Assembly (NCBI RefSeq): GCF_019711395.1
Contig: NZ_JAIGNL010000001.1
Location: 1,054,001-1,118,000, forward strand
Reading direction: 5' to 3'
Length of the DNA stretch: 64,000 bases
Source of the DNA: Qipengyuania xiapuensis
Lineage (GTDB): Bacteria > Pseudomonadota > Alphaproteobacteria > Sphingomonadales > Sphingomonadaceae
Part shown: piece after piece, positions 52,326 to 61,841 of the stretch
How the letters are laid out: every line of letters starts with the position of its first letter
Numbering within the stretch: the first letter of the stretch is position 1
Notes under the pieces: model-generated
Told to the model about the DNA's origin: nothing
Databases searched by the model: none
Seen by the model: only the letters and a program-made list of their open reading frames with translations
Translations under genes and position numbers: made by a program

Positions 52326-52883
52326 ATGGCCAAGTACGACAAAGCCGACATCGAACGCCGCATGAAGGGCGCAGTCGATAGCCTGAGGGGCGATCTTTCG
52401 GGCCTGCGCACGGGCCGCGCCAACACCAGCCTGCTCGATCCGGTCGTGGTCGAAGTCTACGGCTCGATGATGCCGCTGAACCAGGTCGCCACCGTTTCGG
52501 CGCCCGAGCCCCGCATGCTGAGCGTGCAGGTGTGGGACAAGGCCAATGTGACCGCGGTCGAGAAGGGGATTGCCAAGGCCAATCTCGGCCTCAACCCGAT
52601 GATCGACGGGCAGAACGTGCGCCTGCCGATGCCGGACCTCACCGAAGAGCGCCGCAAGGACCTTGCGAAGGTCGCTAGCGAATACGGCGAAAAGGCCAAG
52701 ATCGCGATCCGCAACGTTCGCCGTGACGGCATGGAAGCTCTGAAGGAAGACGAGAAGAAGAAGGAAATCTCGGAAGACGAGCAGAAGCGCATGGAAGGCG
52801 AAGTCCAGAAGATGACCGACGCCCACGTCGCCGAAGCAGACGAAGCCGTGGCCAAGAAGCAGCAGGAAATCCTGAGCCAGTAA
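52326..52883 (+). CDS. frr: Ribosome recycling factor
   Basis: 185 residues, the family length. 'DLSGLRTGRANTSLLDPVVVEVYGSMMPLNQVATVSAPEPRMLSVQVWD' and 'DLTEERRKDLAKVASEYGEKAKIAIRNVRRD' are diagnostic. Releases post-termination ribosomes together with EF-G. Confidence 0.98.
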   Translation: MAKYDKADIERRMKGAVDSLRGDLSGLRTGRANTSLLDPVVVEVYGSMMPLNQVATVSAPEPRMLSVQVWDKANVTAVEKGIAKANLGLNPMIDGQNVRLPMPDLTEERRKDLAKVASEYGEKAKIAIRNVRRDGMEALKEDEKKKEISEDEQKRMEGEVQKMTDAHVAEADEAVAKKQQEILSQ

Positions 52884-52907
52884 GCGGCGCTCGGGGGCCT
52901 TGCAGGC

Positions 52908-53591
52908 ATGACGGATACGACCCAGGAAGCCCGCCATGTTGCCATCATCATGGATGGCAACGGGCGCTGGGCGAAGCGCAAGCACCTGCCGCGCGCCATG
53001 GGCCACCGCAAGGGCGTGGAGGCGGTTCGCGAACTCGTGCGCAGCCTCAAGGACACGCCGATCGAGTGCCTGACGCTCTACGCCTTCAGCAGCGAAAACT
53101 GGAAGCGGCCTGACGAAGAGGTCGACGATCTGATGAACCTGATGCGCAAGTTCATCAAATCGGACCTGCCCGAATTCATCGCCAATGACGTGAAGCTGCA
53201 CATCCTCGGCGACTGGCGCGGTCTCGCGCCCGATATCGTCGAAATGCTCGAAGATGCACTAGAGCAGACATCGAAGGGCTCGCGCACGCTCGCGGTTGCG
53301 CTCAACTACGGGGCGCAGGCCGAGATCGTCCAGGCTGCACGGCTGGCGGCCGAGGCCGGCGAGATTACGCAAGAGAGCATCGAGGCCAATCTCTATTCGG
53401 CCGGCCTGCCACCGCTAGACCTCCTAATCCGCACGAGCGGGGAGGTGCGGCTGTCCAATTTCCTCTTGTGGCAATGCGCCTATGCGGAAATGATCTTCAC
53501 CGACGTGCTATGGCCCGACTTTACGCCCGCGCACCTGCAGGATGCGCTGGACCAGTTCGCGGGTAGGGAGAGACGCTTTGGCGGCAGGTGA
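52908..53591 (+). CDS. uppS: Undecaprenyl diphosphate synthase (cis-prenyltransferase)
   Basis: 227 residues. 'HVAIIMDGNGRWAKRKHLPRAMGHRKG' contains the catalytic Asp of the D-G-N-x-R-W motif; 'LTLYAFSSENWKRPDEEV' and 'LDLLIRTSGEVRLSNFLLWQCAYAE' complete the signature. Supplies the lipid carrier for peptidoglycan. Overlaps the cdsA start. Confidence 0.96.
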   Translation: MTDTTQEARHVAIIMDGNGRWAKRKHLPRAMGHRKGVEAVRELVRSLKDTPIECLTLYAFSSENWKRPDEEVDDLMNLMRKFIKSDLPEFIANDVKLHILGDWRGLAPDIVEMLEDALEQTSKGSRTLAVALNYGAQAEIVQAARLAAEAGEITQESIEANLYSAGLPPLDLLIRTSGEVRLSNFLLWQCAYAEMIFTDVLWPDFTPAHLQDALDQFAGRERRFGGR

Positions 53592-54279
53592 TGCAGCGGT
53601 GAAATCGAAGAATGCGGACCTGCCCATGCGGCTGATGTCCGCTGCGGTAATGCTTGCCGTCTCGATAGCCGCGCTCGTGGCCGGAGGCATCTGGCTGGAC
53701 ATCTTTATAGGCGCAGTTGTCACGGTGACGCTGATCGAGTTCGTGCTGCTGGTGCTCAAGGCGACGCAGGGCATGGCGACGCGCATTATCGCGATCGCTG
53801 CAGGCACGGCTTACATAGTTCTTGCGGGTGTCTTCCTGACCCAGCTGCCGACCGCGATGATTGTCGGGGTGGTGGGAACGGTCATTGCCGTCGACACCTT
53901 CGCCTACTTCTTCGGACGCACTATCGGCGGGCCGAAAATCGCACCTGCGATCAGTCCGTCGAAAACCTGGGCGGGCCTTCTCGGCGGTATCGTGGGTGCC
54001 AGCAGCTGGCTGGCCATCTTCATCTATTTCGCGGCGCGCCAGATCAGCGGAGCGAATACTCTTGGCTTCGAACCGGCCGAAATCGGCATGATCGTGGGGA
54101 TAGGCGCTGTACTCGCCACTGCCGCACAGGCGGGCGATTTCCTCGAAAGCTGGCTCAAGCGCAAGGCGGGGGTGAAGGACAGTTCGAACCTCATCCCGGG
54201 GCACGGCGGCTTCTTCGATCGGACCGACGGCATGATCCCCGTGGCGCTTATCGCCGGTGCAGTGCTGGGCGGCGCATGA
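53578..54279 (+). CDS. cdsA: Phosphatidate cytidylyltransferase (CDP-diglyceride synthase)
   Basis: 233 residues from a TTG at 53578, chosen because GGGAGAG sits 5 bases upstream inside uppS; a GTG at 53599 is an alternative. Five to six transmembrane segments. The C-terminal signature 'SPSKTWAG...GDFLESWLKRKAGVKDSSNLIPGHGGFFDRTD' matches the S-x-x-K-R-x2-x-K-D-x(4)-P-G-H-G-G-x2-D-R-x-D consensus. Provides CDP-DAG for psd-pssA and other phospholipids. Overlaps dxr (ATGA). Confidence 0.95.
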   Translation: MAAGDAAVKSKNADLPMRLMSAAVMLAVSIAALVAGGIWLDIFIGAVVTVTLIEFVLLVLKATQGMATRIIAIAAGTAYIVLAGVFLTQLPTAMIVGVVGTVIAVDTFAYFFGRTIGGPKIAPAISPSKTWAGLLGGIVGASSWLAIFIYFAARQISGANTLGFEPAEIGMIVGIGAVLATAAQAGDFLESWLKRKAGVKDSSNLIPGHGGFFDRTDGMIPVALIAGAVLGGA

Positions 54280-55427
54280 CACGCTCGATCACCATTCTGG
54301 GCGCTACCGGTTCGGTCGGCGCATCAACCCTCGATCTGGTACGCCGCAACCCTTCCGACTGGCGCGTTACCGCGCTTACCGCGCACTCCAATGTCGAGGA
54401 ACTGGCCAAGCTCGCACGCGAATTCGGGGCGGAGACTGCCGTGATCGCGGACGAAGCGCGCTACGAGGAACTGAAGCAGGCGCTTGCCGGATCGGATGTG
54501 GAACCTGCCGCCGGGCGCGCGGCGCTTTGCGAAGCGGCGGCAAGGCCGGTCGATATCGTCATGGCAGCCATCGTGGGTTGCGCCGGCCTCGGACCGGTCA
54601 TGGCGGCGATCGAGCAGGGGACCACGATAGCGCTGGCCAACAAGGAAGCGCTGGTGTCTGCAGGCGAGGTGATGACCGCCGCGGTCGCGAAGCACGGCGC
54701 GACCCTGCTTCCCGTCGATAGCGAGCACAATGCGATCTTCCAGTGCCTGCAGGGCGGCAGGATGGAAGAGGTGCGCACGATCACTCTGACGGCAAGCGGC
54801 GGTCCGCTGCGGCTGGTCGAGGACCTCAATGCGGTCACTCCCGAGCAGGCTATCGCCCATCCGAACTGGGACATGGGCGCGAAGATCAGCGTCGACAGCG
54901 CGACAATGTTCAACAAGGGGCTCGAACTGATCGAGGCCCATCACCTCTTTCCGGTCGGGCTCGACCGCATCCGCATCGTGGTCCACCCTCAAAGCGTGAT
55001 CCATTCGATGGTCGAATATCGCGACGGATCGACGCTCGCGCAGCTCGGCCCTTCCGACATGCGCGTGCCGATCGCCTCGTGCCTTGCCTGGCCTGCGCGC
55101 ATGGACACGCCGATGGCACCGCTCGACCTTGCCGAGATCGGCGAGCTTACCTTCTTCAAGCCGGACGAAGCCCGCTTCCCGGCAACGCGCCTCGCGCGCG
55201 AAGCAGCCGAAGCGGGCGGGGCGGCTCCTGCTGTGCTTAACGCTGCCAACGAAGTGGCCGTGGCCGCATTCCTCGCCGGTAAGATTAAATTCAGCCGCAT
55301 TGCGCTAATGGTGGAAAGCGTCCTGTCGGAAAATTCGCTTCCGCCCGCGCCGCGGACCCTTGAAGAGGTCCTGCGCGTTGATGAGGATGCACGCATGCGC
55401 GCCAACGCGATTATGGAGACAGCCTGA
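54276..55427 (+). CDS. dxr: 1-deoxy-D-xylulose 5-phosphate reductoisomerase
   Basis: 383 residues. NADPH motif 'ITILGATGSVGASTLDLVRRN', catalytic 'ALANKEALVSAGEVM', 'LPVDSEHNAIFQCLQG' metal-binding D-x-E and 'NMGAKISVDSATMFNKGLELIEAHHLF' all present. First committed step of the MEP isoprenoid pathway, supplying uppS and ispB. Followed after 2 bases by rseP. Confidence 0.97.
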   Translation: MTRSITILGATGSVGASTLDLVRRNPSDWRVTALTAHSNVEELAKLAREFGAETAVIADEARYEELKQALAGSDVEPAAGRAALCEAAARPVDIVMAAIVGCAGLGPVMAAIEQGTTIALANKEALVSAGEVMTAAVAKHGATLLPVDSEHNAIFQCLQGGRMEEVRTITLTASGGPLRLVEDLNAVTPEQAIAHPNWDMGAKISVDSATMFNKGLELIEAHHLFPVGLDRIRIVVHPQSVIHSMVEYRDGSTLAQLGPSDMRVPIASCLAWPARMDTPMAPLDLAEIGELTFFKPDEARFPATRLAREAAEAGGAAPAVLNAANEVAVAAFLAGKIKFSRIALMVESVLSENSLPPAPRTLEEVLRVDEDARMRANAIMETA

Positions 55428-55429
55428 CT

Positions 55430-56578
55430 TTGGACGGATCGATCCCCATCTGGGTTTACTACATCATCGGCTTCCCGCTGCTGCTGGGGCCGTTGGTGAC
55501 CCTGCACGAGCTTGGGCACTACCTCGTGGGCCGCTGGTTCGGCGTGAAGGCAGAAGCCTTCTCGATCGGTTTCGGCAAGGAAATCTGGGGTCGGACCGAC
55601 AGCCGAGGCACCCGCTGGAAAGTCAGCGCCTTGCCTCTGGGCGGTTACGTCCAGTTCAAGGGCGACATGGATCCGGCGAGCATTCCGCATCCCGAAGCCG
55701 CCGCCAATGCGACGCCCGAAGAGCGTGACGGCAGCTTCCATCACGCCTCGCTCGGCAAACGCGCCCTGATCGTCTTCGCCGGTCCGGCGATGAACATCCT
55801 CGTCACGCTGGCGATTTTCATCAGCTTTTTCATGATGTTCGGAAAGCCGGTTCCGGTGAACGTCGAAGAGCAGATGACCATCGGTTCCTTCTCCGAGGAA
55901 TCGGCTGCACCTGCCGCCGGTCTGGAGGTCGGCGACAAGATCGTCTCGGTCGATGGCGAGCCTGTCGTTGGTTTCCAGGAGCTGATCCGCGCGGTCCAGC
56001 TTTATCCCAACACCGTGCTCGACATCGGTATCGAGCGCGACGGCGAGGAAATGGTTTTCCCGGTCCGAACCTACTCGGTCGAGCAGGAGGACCGCTTCGG
56101 CAACAAGGGCACGATCGGCCTGATCGGCATCACCGCGGCCGCCGAGCGGTCGCACTACGATTACGAGGACGTCGGCCTCATCCAGTCGGCCAAGCTTTCG
56201 CTTCAGCAAACGGGCATGCTGGTCGACATGATGGTAACCGGGATCAAGCAGATTCTGGTCGGCGACAGGTCGGTGAAAGAGCTCGGCGGGCCGGTCACGA
56301 TCGGCAAGTATGCAGGCGAACAGCTGAGCCTCGGACCGCTCGCCTTCTTCAACCTGGCGGCGCTGATTTCGCTTAACTTGGCATTCATCAACCTCCTGCC
56401 AATCCCGGCACTCGACGGCGGGCACCTGGCTTTCTACGCGGCAGAGGCAATCCGCCGGAAGCCCTTGGGACCCCGCTCGACGGAGGTGGCCTACAGGGCC
56501 GGCGTGGCACTCGTGCTCGCCTTGATGGTTTTCGTCACCTTCATCGATATCGCCAAACTTCCCTTCTTCGGGAATTAG
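55430..56578 (+). CDS. rseP: Site-2 intramembrane zinc metalloprotease RseP/MmpA
   Basis: 382 residues, TTG start. H-E-x-x-H in 'LHELGHYLVGRWFGVK' near residue 25 and the second metal motif 'NLLPIPALDGGHLAFY' near 325. One PDZ domain (about 150-230) lies between the transmembrane helices. Cleaves anti-sigma factors and podocin-like substrates in regulated intramembrane proteolysis (MmpA in Caulobacter cuts PodJ). Tightly placed in front of bamA as usual. Confidence 0.95.
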   Translation: MDGSIPIWVYYIIGFPLLLGPLVTLHELGHYLVGRWFGVKAEAFSIGFGKEIWGRTDSRGTRWKVSALPLGGYVQFKGDMDPASIPHPEAAANATPEERDGSFHHASLGKRALIVFAGPAMNILVTLAIFISFFMMFGKPVPVNVEEQMTIGSFSEESAAPAAGLEVGDKIVSVDGEPVVGFQELIRAVQLYPNTVLDIGIERDGEEMVFPVRTYSVEQEDRFGNKGTIGLIGITAAAERSHYDYEDVGLIQSAKLSLQQTGMLVDMMVTGIKQILVGDRSVKELGGPVTIGKYAGEQLSLGPLAFFNLAALISLNLAFINLLPIPALDGGHLAFYAAEAIRRKPLGPRSTEVAYRAGVALVLALMVFVTFIDIAKLPFFGN

Positions 56579-56750
56579 GCGGGGACAGGGCCGGTTGCTC
56601 CACCCGTAACGGGTGTCACACGGCTTGATTGGGCGGCCTGCATCGGGCAGGGGGCCATCTGGCCTCAGCGTGGGCGGGTCGATGGATTATTTGAGGACGG
56701 GAATTCCCTTGTCGATGACTGGATTTGCGACTTCCGCAAGCGAAGCGAAA

Positions 56751-59480
56751 ATGCGCAGCAAGCGCGTGATGGCCGGCCTGCTGGCCGGAACCGTTCTCGG
56801 CGCTATGCCGGCAATGGCCCTGGCACAGGACGCCGATGCGACTGCCGCCTCCGGCGCTCAGGACGAGGGTCAGGACCAGCAGCCAGCCACTCTCCAGCAA
56901 CAGGACGTCGTCCGGACCATCGCGGTCGCCGGTGCGCAGCGCCTCGAGCCGCAGACGATCCTGTCGTACATTCGCCTGCGTCCCGGCGATGCCTACACGC
57001 AGGCAGCCGGCGACCAGGTCCTGAAGGATCTCTACGCCACCGAGCTGTTCTCGAACGTCAGCGTCGTCAACGAAAGCGGCAATGTCGTCATCACCGTGGC
57101 CGAGAACCCGGTGATCAACCGTATCCTCCTCGAGGGGAACGAGCGTATCAAGGCCGACAAGATCATCCCCGAGATCCGTCTTGCGCCGCGCCAGATCTAT
57201 ACCCGCTCGAAGGTCCGCGCCGACGTGTCGCGTATTCTCGAGCTCTACAAGCGCCAGGGGCGCTTTGCCGCGACGGTCGAGCCGCAGCTCGTCCAGCTCA
57301 GCCAGAACCGCGTGGATATCGTCTTCGAGATCAACGAAGGCCCCAAGTCCAAGGTTCGCCAGATCAACATCATCGGCAACGAGCAGTTCTCGGATGGCAA
57401 GCTCAAGGGCGAGATGGTCACCAAGGAGGCGCGCCTCCTGACTTTCCTCAGCTCGAACACCAGCTACGATCCCGATCGCCTGGCCTTCGACCAACAGCAG
57501 CTTCGTACCTTCTACCTGACCGAAGGCTATGCCGACTTCCGCGTCGTTTCCGCCGTGGCCGAGCTTACGCCCGACAAGGAAGACTTCATCATCACCTACG
57601 TGGTTGAAGAGGGCGAGCGCTACAAGTTCGGCGAGGTTAAGGTCGATAGCCAGCTGCGCGACTTCGACAGCGAATCGATGAGCCAGCGCCTGCCGATGCA
57701 GACCGGCGACTGGTATGATGCGAAGCGGGTCGAGGACACGGTCGAGCAGCTCACCGACCTCGCGGGGACCTTCGGCTATGCCTTTGCCGACGTGCGCCCC
57801 GATTTCCGCCGCAACCCCGACGACCTCACTATGGACGTCACCTTCATCCTGCAGGAAGCGCCGCGCGTTTACGTCGAGCGGATCGATGTCAACGGCAACA
57901 CGCTGACGCAGGACAAGGTCGTACGCCGCGAATTCCGCGTGGCCGAGGGCGATGCGTTCAACAGCCTCGCGATCAAGCGCTCGGAAGCGCGTATCAAGTC
58001 GCTGGGCTTCTTCCAGGAAAACTTCGAGATCACGCAGGTCGAGGGCAGTGCGCCCGACCGCATCGTGCTCGAGGCCAATATCGAAGAGCAGCCGACCGGC
58101 GAACTGCAGCTTTCGGCAGGCTTCTCGTCGATCGAACAGTTCATTCTCGCGGGCTCGATCCGCCAGCGCAACTTCCGCGGCCGCGGACAGACCATTGGCC
58201 TGAGCGTCAACTACTCGCGCTTCTCGCGCTCGGCGAACATCAGCTTCTCCGACCCCTATGTGTTCGACCGCAACATCTCGATGGGCGCGGACATCTACCA
58301 CCGCGAGTTCGACAACGAACGCTTCACCACCAGCTTCAACCGCTACAAGCAGGCGACCACCGGTTTCCAGATGCGCGCGGGTGTGCCGCTGAGCGAGTAC
58401 ATGGCGCTGATCGGCAGCTATACCTTCAACTATGAAGACGTGACGATCGGTAGCGGCAACTTCAGCGATTTCGACGGCGACGGCATTCTCGAATGCACCA
58501 GCTCGCGCTTCGTCTGCGAGGCTGTCGGCCAGCGTACCTCGTCGATCGTGGGCCTGACGCTCAACTACGATTCGCTCGATAGCCGCCTGCGTCCCACGCG
58601 CGGCGAGCGTATCTCGGTGACCGGCGAAGTGGCCGGCCTCGGCGGCGACGTGAAGTATGCCCGCTTGCGCGCCAACATGGGCAAGTGGTTCCCGCTCGGC
58701 AGCGGGTTCATCTTCTCGGCCAATATCGAAGGTGGCTGGATCCACGCGCTGGACGATAATGCGGCGCCCGGCTTCGACGATGTCCGCCTGACCGACCGTT
58801 TCTTCCTCGGCGAAGCGCAGTTCCGCGGCTTCGACATCCGCGGCCTCGGCCCGCGCGTGATCCGTCTTGCCTATCAGGACCTCGACAACGATCCGGCGAC
58901 GCCGCGCACGCTGCAGACGATCGAGGACTTCCGCAGCGTCGACAATCCGCGCTTCGACGATGCGCTGGGAGGACGCGCCTACTATCTCGGCCGTGCAGAG
59001 CTGGAGATCCCGCTCGGCTCGGGCGCTCGCGAAATGGGCCTGCGTCCGTCGATCTGGGCCGATGTCGGCTCGCTCTTCGCGATCGACCGTCCGCAGCTCG
59101 GCGATTTCCCGAACGGCTTCCAGGCACGCACGCTCGGCGGCCTGCCGGTATTCGAGGAACTGCAGTTCGATACCGACCTCAACCCGATTATCAACGACAA
59201 CAACACTCCCGACGATCCGAGCGACGATTTCCAGGAAGTGCTGCAGTCGACCAACGAATTCAACGCCTTGGGCGATCCGAACGATATCGTGATTGACCCC
59301 AACAGCTACTATCGCGAGGTGCTTCTCGGCAACAGCCCGAGCCCCCGCATCACCGTAGGTATCGGTGTCAACTGGAACTCGCCCTTCGGTCCGTTCAGGA
59401 TCGATCTATCGCATGCCATTAAAACGCAGCCGGGTGACGACACCAAGACCTTGTCCTTCAACGTAGGAACACAATTCTAA
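56751..59480 (+). CDS. bamA: Outer membrane assembly factor BamA
   Basis: 909 residues from ATG 56751, giving MRSKRVMAGLLAGTVLGAMPAMALAQ as signal peptide; ATG 56715 is an in-frame alternative. Five POTRA domains (about 50-440) and a 16-strand Omp85 barrel ending 'SHAIKTQPGDDTKTLSFNVGTQF' with terminal Phe. The barrel region includes the conserved 'GFDIRGLGPR' (V/I-R-G-F type) loop-6 segment. Inserts outer membrane proteins. The following skp gene begins one base inside the stop codon. Confidence 0.96.
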   Translation: MRSKRVMAGLLAGTVLGAMPAMALAQDADATAASGAQDEGQDQQPATLQQQDVVRTIAVAGAQRLEPQTILSYIRLRPGDAYTQAAGDQVLKDLYATELFSNVSVVNESGNVVITVAENPVINRILLEGNERIKADKIIPEIRLAPRQIYTRSKVRADVSRILELYKRQGRFAATVEPQLVQLSQNRVDIVFEINEGPKSKVRQINIIGNEQFSDGKLKGEMVTKEARLLTFLSSNTSYDPDRLAFDQQQLRTFYLTEGYADFRVVSAVAELTPDKEDFIITYVVEEGERYKFGEVKVDSQLRDFDSESMSQRLPMQTGDWYDAKRVEDTVEQLTDLAGTFGYAFADVRPDFRRNPDDLTMDVTFILQEAPRVYVERIDVNGNTLTQDKVVRREFRVAEGDAFNSLAIKRSEARIKSLGFFQENFEITQVEGSAPDRIVLEANIEEQPTGELQLSAGFSSIEQFILAGSIRQRNFRGRGQTIGLSVNYSRFSRSANISFSDPYVFDRNISMGADIYHREFDNERFTTSFNRYKQATTGFQMRAGVPLSEYMALIGSYTFNYEDVTIGSGNFSDFDGDGILECTSSRFVCEAVGQRTSSIVGLTLNYDSLDSRLRPTRGERISVTGEVAGLGGDVKYARLRANMGKWFPLGSGFIFSANIEGGWIHALDDNAAPGFDDVRLTDRFFLGEAQFRGFDIRGLGPRVIRLAYQDLDNDPATPRTLQTIEDFRSVDNPRFDDALGGRAYYLGRAELEIPLGSGAREMGLRPSIWADVGSLFAIDRPQLGDFPNGFQARTLGGLPVFEELQFDTDLNPIINDNNTPDDPSDDFQEVLQSTNEFNALGDPNDIVIDPNSYYREVLLGNSPSPRITVGIGVNWNSPFGPFRIDLSHAIKTQPGDDTKTLSFNVGTQF

Positions 59481-60163
59481 TGAAACTCTTCAAGCAGACC
59501 CTCGCTGCCGCGAGCCTCATGGGCGCGGCCATCGCCGCCACCCCCGCAGCGGCGCAGGTTTCGGGCAACATCGCTGTCGCGAATGCTCCGGCGACGATCG
59601 CTTTCAGCAACTCGCTGAACACCGCCTTCCAGCAGGTGAACACCACCTACGCCTCGCAGATCACGCAGCTCCAGCAGAAGAGCCAGCAGCGCCAGACGCT
59701 GGTCCAGCCGTTCGACACCGATGGTGACGGCCAGCTCAACCAGACCGAGATGCAGGCTTACCAGGCAGCGCCGCAGGCTCAGCAGGTCCAGACGCTCGAC
59801 CAGGAACTCGCACAGCTCTCCAACCAGGTCGACGCTGCGCGCGTCTACGCTGTCGAGCAGGTCCTCCAGCAGTATGCCACTGCGCTCCAGTCGGTTATCA
59901 CGCAGAACAATATCGTTGCCGTGCTTTCGCCCGATGCCACGATCTGGTCGAATCCGACTGCCAACATCAACCAGAAGGTTCTCGACGCGATGAATGCCGC
60001 GCCGACGACCGTGCAGGTCACGCCTCCGCAGGGCTGGCAGCCCTCGCAGCAGTCGGTTGGTGCCTACCAGCAGGTCCAGCAGATCCGCCTGATCGCGGCC
60101 CGCCAGCAGCAGGCAGCGCAGCAGCAGCAGCAGCAGCAGCCGGCACAGCCGACCGGCCGCTAA
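59480..60163 (+). CDS. OmpH/Skp-family periplasmic chaperone
   Basis: 227 residues; signal peptide ending 'TPAAAQ'. Helical-hairpin region (about 60-190) with many Gln, as in Skp proteins that ferry unfolded outer membrane proteins to BamA. Unusual points: an EF-hand-like loop 'DTDGDGQLNQTEM' (about 77-89) and a Gln-run tail 'RQQQAAQQQQQQQPAQPTGR'. The EF-hand-like loop could bind calcium. Confidence 0.82.
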   Translation: MKLFKQTLAAASLMGAAIAATPAAAQVSGNIAVANAPATIAFSNSLNTAFQQVNTTYASQITQLQQKSQQRQTLVQPFDTDGDGQLNQTEMQAYQAAPQAQQVQTLDQELAQLSNQVDAARVYAVEQVLQQYATALQSVITQNNIVAVLSPDATIWSNPTANINQKVLDAMNAAPTTVQVTPPQGWQPSQQSVGAYQQVQQIRLIAARQQQAAQQQQQQQPAQPTGR

Positions 60164-60189
60164 GTTTTAGAAAACAAGGGGGATAGCAG

Positions 60190-60642
60190 ATGAGCGATAC
60201 CGGTTTCGACGTCGTCGAGGTGCTCAAGCGCCTCCCGCATCGCTATCCCCTTCTTCTGGTCGACCGCGTGAAGGAACTCGTCGTCGACGAGCGCATCCAC
60301 GCGGTTAAGGCGGTCAGCTTCAACGAGGACTTCTTCCAGGGGCACTTCCCCGGCGCACCGATCATGCCCGGAGTGCTCCAGATCGAGGCGCTGGCGCAGG
60401 CTGCCGGCGTGCTCGCAGTGGAAAGCCTCGGTCTCGCCGGGTCGGGCAAGCTCGTCTATTTCATGGCGATCGAGAACGCGAAGTTCCGCGCCCCGGTTAC
60501 GCCCGGCGTGCTGCTCGATCTCGAAGCCGAGTTCGTCCAGAAGCGCGCACGTGTCTGCAAGTTCGCCGGCAAGGCGAGCGTCGATGGCAAGGTCACTTGC
60601 GAAGTCAGCTTCACGGCGATGATCGCCGACGCACCCGAATAG
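60190..60642 (+). CDS. fabZ: 3-hydroxyacyl-ACP dehydratase
   Basis: 150 residues. '[13 protein letters not shown]' carries the conserved dyad region and '[30 protein letters not shown]' holds the catalytic His and Glu. Dehydrates 3-hydroxyacyl-ACP in fatty acid synthesis. Sits where lpxD-fabZ-lpxA stands in LPS-producing bacteria; neither lpxD nor lpxA is present. Confidence 0.96.
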   Translation: MSDTGFDVVEVLKRLPHRYPLLLVDRVKELVVDERIHAVKAVSFNEDFFQGHFPGAPIMPGVLQIEALAQAAGVLAVESLGLAGSGKLVYFMAIENAKFRAPVTPGVLLDLEAEFVQKRARVCKFAGKASVDGKVTCEVSFTAMIADAPE

Positions 60643-60736
60643 GGTTGCAAATTTCCGCGCGCGGCGCTAACCGCGCGCCTTCTCCACAAACAGCTGGACC
60701 GGTCGGAACCGCTCCGAAGCTAGAAGGACGTTTACA

Positions 60737-60964
60737 ATGAAGGCCGAAGGTCACCCCGATTACCACATGATCACGGTCAAGATGACCGATGGTACCGAAT
60801 TCCAGACGCGCTCGACCTGGGGCAAAGAAGGCGACACGCTCGCTCTCGACATCGACCCCACCAGCCACCCGGCATGGACCGGCGGCAAGCAGCAGCTTCA
60901 GGAAGGCGGCCGCGTTGCAGCCTTCAACAAGCGCTTCGGCGGTCTGTCGCTCAAGAAGAAGTAA
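60737..60964 (+). CDS. rpmE: 50S ribosomal protein L31
   Basis: 75 residues; the type lacking zinc-binding cysteines. '[29 protein letters not shown]' is the L31 opening seen in alphaproteobacteria. Followed by a terminator. Confidence 0.95.
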   Translation: MKAEGHPDYHMITVKMTDGTEFQTRSTWGKEGDTLALDIDPTSHPAWTGGKQQLQEGGRVAAFNKRFGGLSLKKK

Positions 60965-60990
60965 GCTTCTTCGAGACAGTACGAATTCAA

Positions 60991-61016
60991 GGGCGGTCCC
61001 GCGGGGCCGCCCTTTT
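60991..61016 (+). terminator. Rho-independent terminator after rpmE
   Basis: GGGCGGTCC / GGGCCGCCC arms (60991-60999 with 61004-61012), followed by TTTT. Confidence 0.87.
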
Positions 61017-61027
61017 CGTTTGGGCGA

Positions 61028-61345
61028 CTAGCTGGCGCAGTCGATGCAGCGAGTCGCGATCGGGCGCGCTTCCAGACGACCCTTGCTGATCTCTTTCCCG
61101 CACTGGCTGCAGGTCCCGTAGGTCCCGCTCTCGATGCGTTTCAGGGCGAGGCGGATCTGCGCGATCTCGTGGCGCAACACTTCGTCCACCCCTTCGAGCG
61201 CTTCGTCATCGGCCAGGTCGATTGCCTGTTCGCTGAAATCGGCGTCCAGCGGCTGGCGCAGGTCGTCCTCGATCACTTCGGCGCGCTCGAGCAGCGCTGC
61301 GAGGCGTTGCTCCAGCCCTTCGCGGAAATTGCCATAGTCGGTCAT
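61028..61345 (-). CDS. DksA/TraR-type zinc-finger protein
   Basis: 105 residues from ATG 61345. Coiled-coil N-terminal half and a C4 zinc finger 'YGTCSQCGKEISKGRLEARPIATRCIDCA'. Shorter than DksA, so a TraR/YbiI-type member; the family binds the RNA polymerase secondary channel and tunes rRNA and stress promoters. Its own promoter region faces the gap at 61346-61412, with no sign of co-transcription. Confidence 0.88.
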   Translation of the reverse strand: MTDYGNFREGLEQRLAALLERAEVIEDDLRQPLDADFSEQAIDLADDEALEGVDEVLRHEIAQIRLALKRIESGTYGTCSQCGKEISKGRLEARPIATRCIDCAS

Positions 61346-61412
61346 TCGTGCCTCTCCATCGCTCTTGGGAGGCCATGATAACACCCTGCTCGTAGCTGGG
61401 ACTTGATCTGGA

Positions 61413-61841
61413 TCAATCACTGTGGCGGTCGAGGCGCAACGTGCCGACATAGGCGTAATCATTGCCATCGCCCGGATGATTCTGACCGTCGAACACCGGA
61501 ACGTCGGGCAGGTCGTAGATCGAAATCCCGTCGATGCAGGCGAGATTTACGCCGTAGTGATCGGGCTCGGAACGCAGCTGGTGAAAGGGGTGGATGCCGC
61601 AGCGCGAGCAGAACCGGTGCTTCGCGGCACCGCTCCCGAAAGTGTAGAGCGTGAGCGCATCCTCGCCCTGCATGATATTGAGCGATGACATGGGCACGTC
61701 GATCATGACGACGCCTTTCATCGCGCAGATCGTGCAATTGCAGCGCCTGATCAGCGGATCTGCAGGCATGGTGACGCTGAACCGCACCGTCCCGCAGTGG
61801 CAGCCGCCTTCGTAAGCCTTGCCTTCTTCGAAGCTCACCAT
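61413..61841 (-). CDS. GFA/CENP-V family zinc protein
   Basis: 142 residues. Zinc ligands in 'GGCHCGTVRF', 'RRCNCTICAMKG' and 'HRFCSRCGIHPFHQL' are those of glutathione-dependent formaldehyde-activating enzyme-like proteins. Reaction unconfirmed for most members. Overlaps the downstream end of the oxygenase gene by 7 bases, so the two form a minus-strand pair. Confidence 0.88.
   Translation of the reverse strand: MVSFEEGKAYEGGCHCGTVRFSVTMPADPLIRRCNCTICAMKGVVMIDVPMSSLNIMQGEDALTLYTFGSGAAKHRFCSRCGIHPFHQLRSEPDHYGVNLACIDGISIYDLPDVPVFDGQNHPGDGNDYAYVGTLRLDRHSD

Noticed and set aside
56616..58745. 709-codon minus-strand open frame across bamA
   Set aside because: Same codon-bias effect; bamA has a signal peptide, POTRA and barrel motifs.
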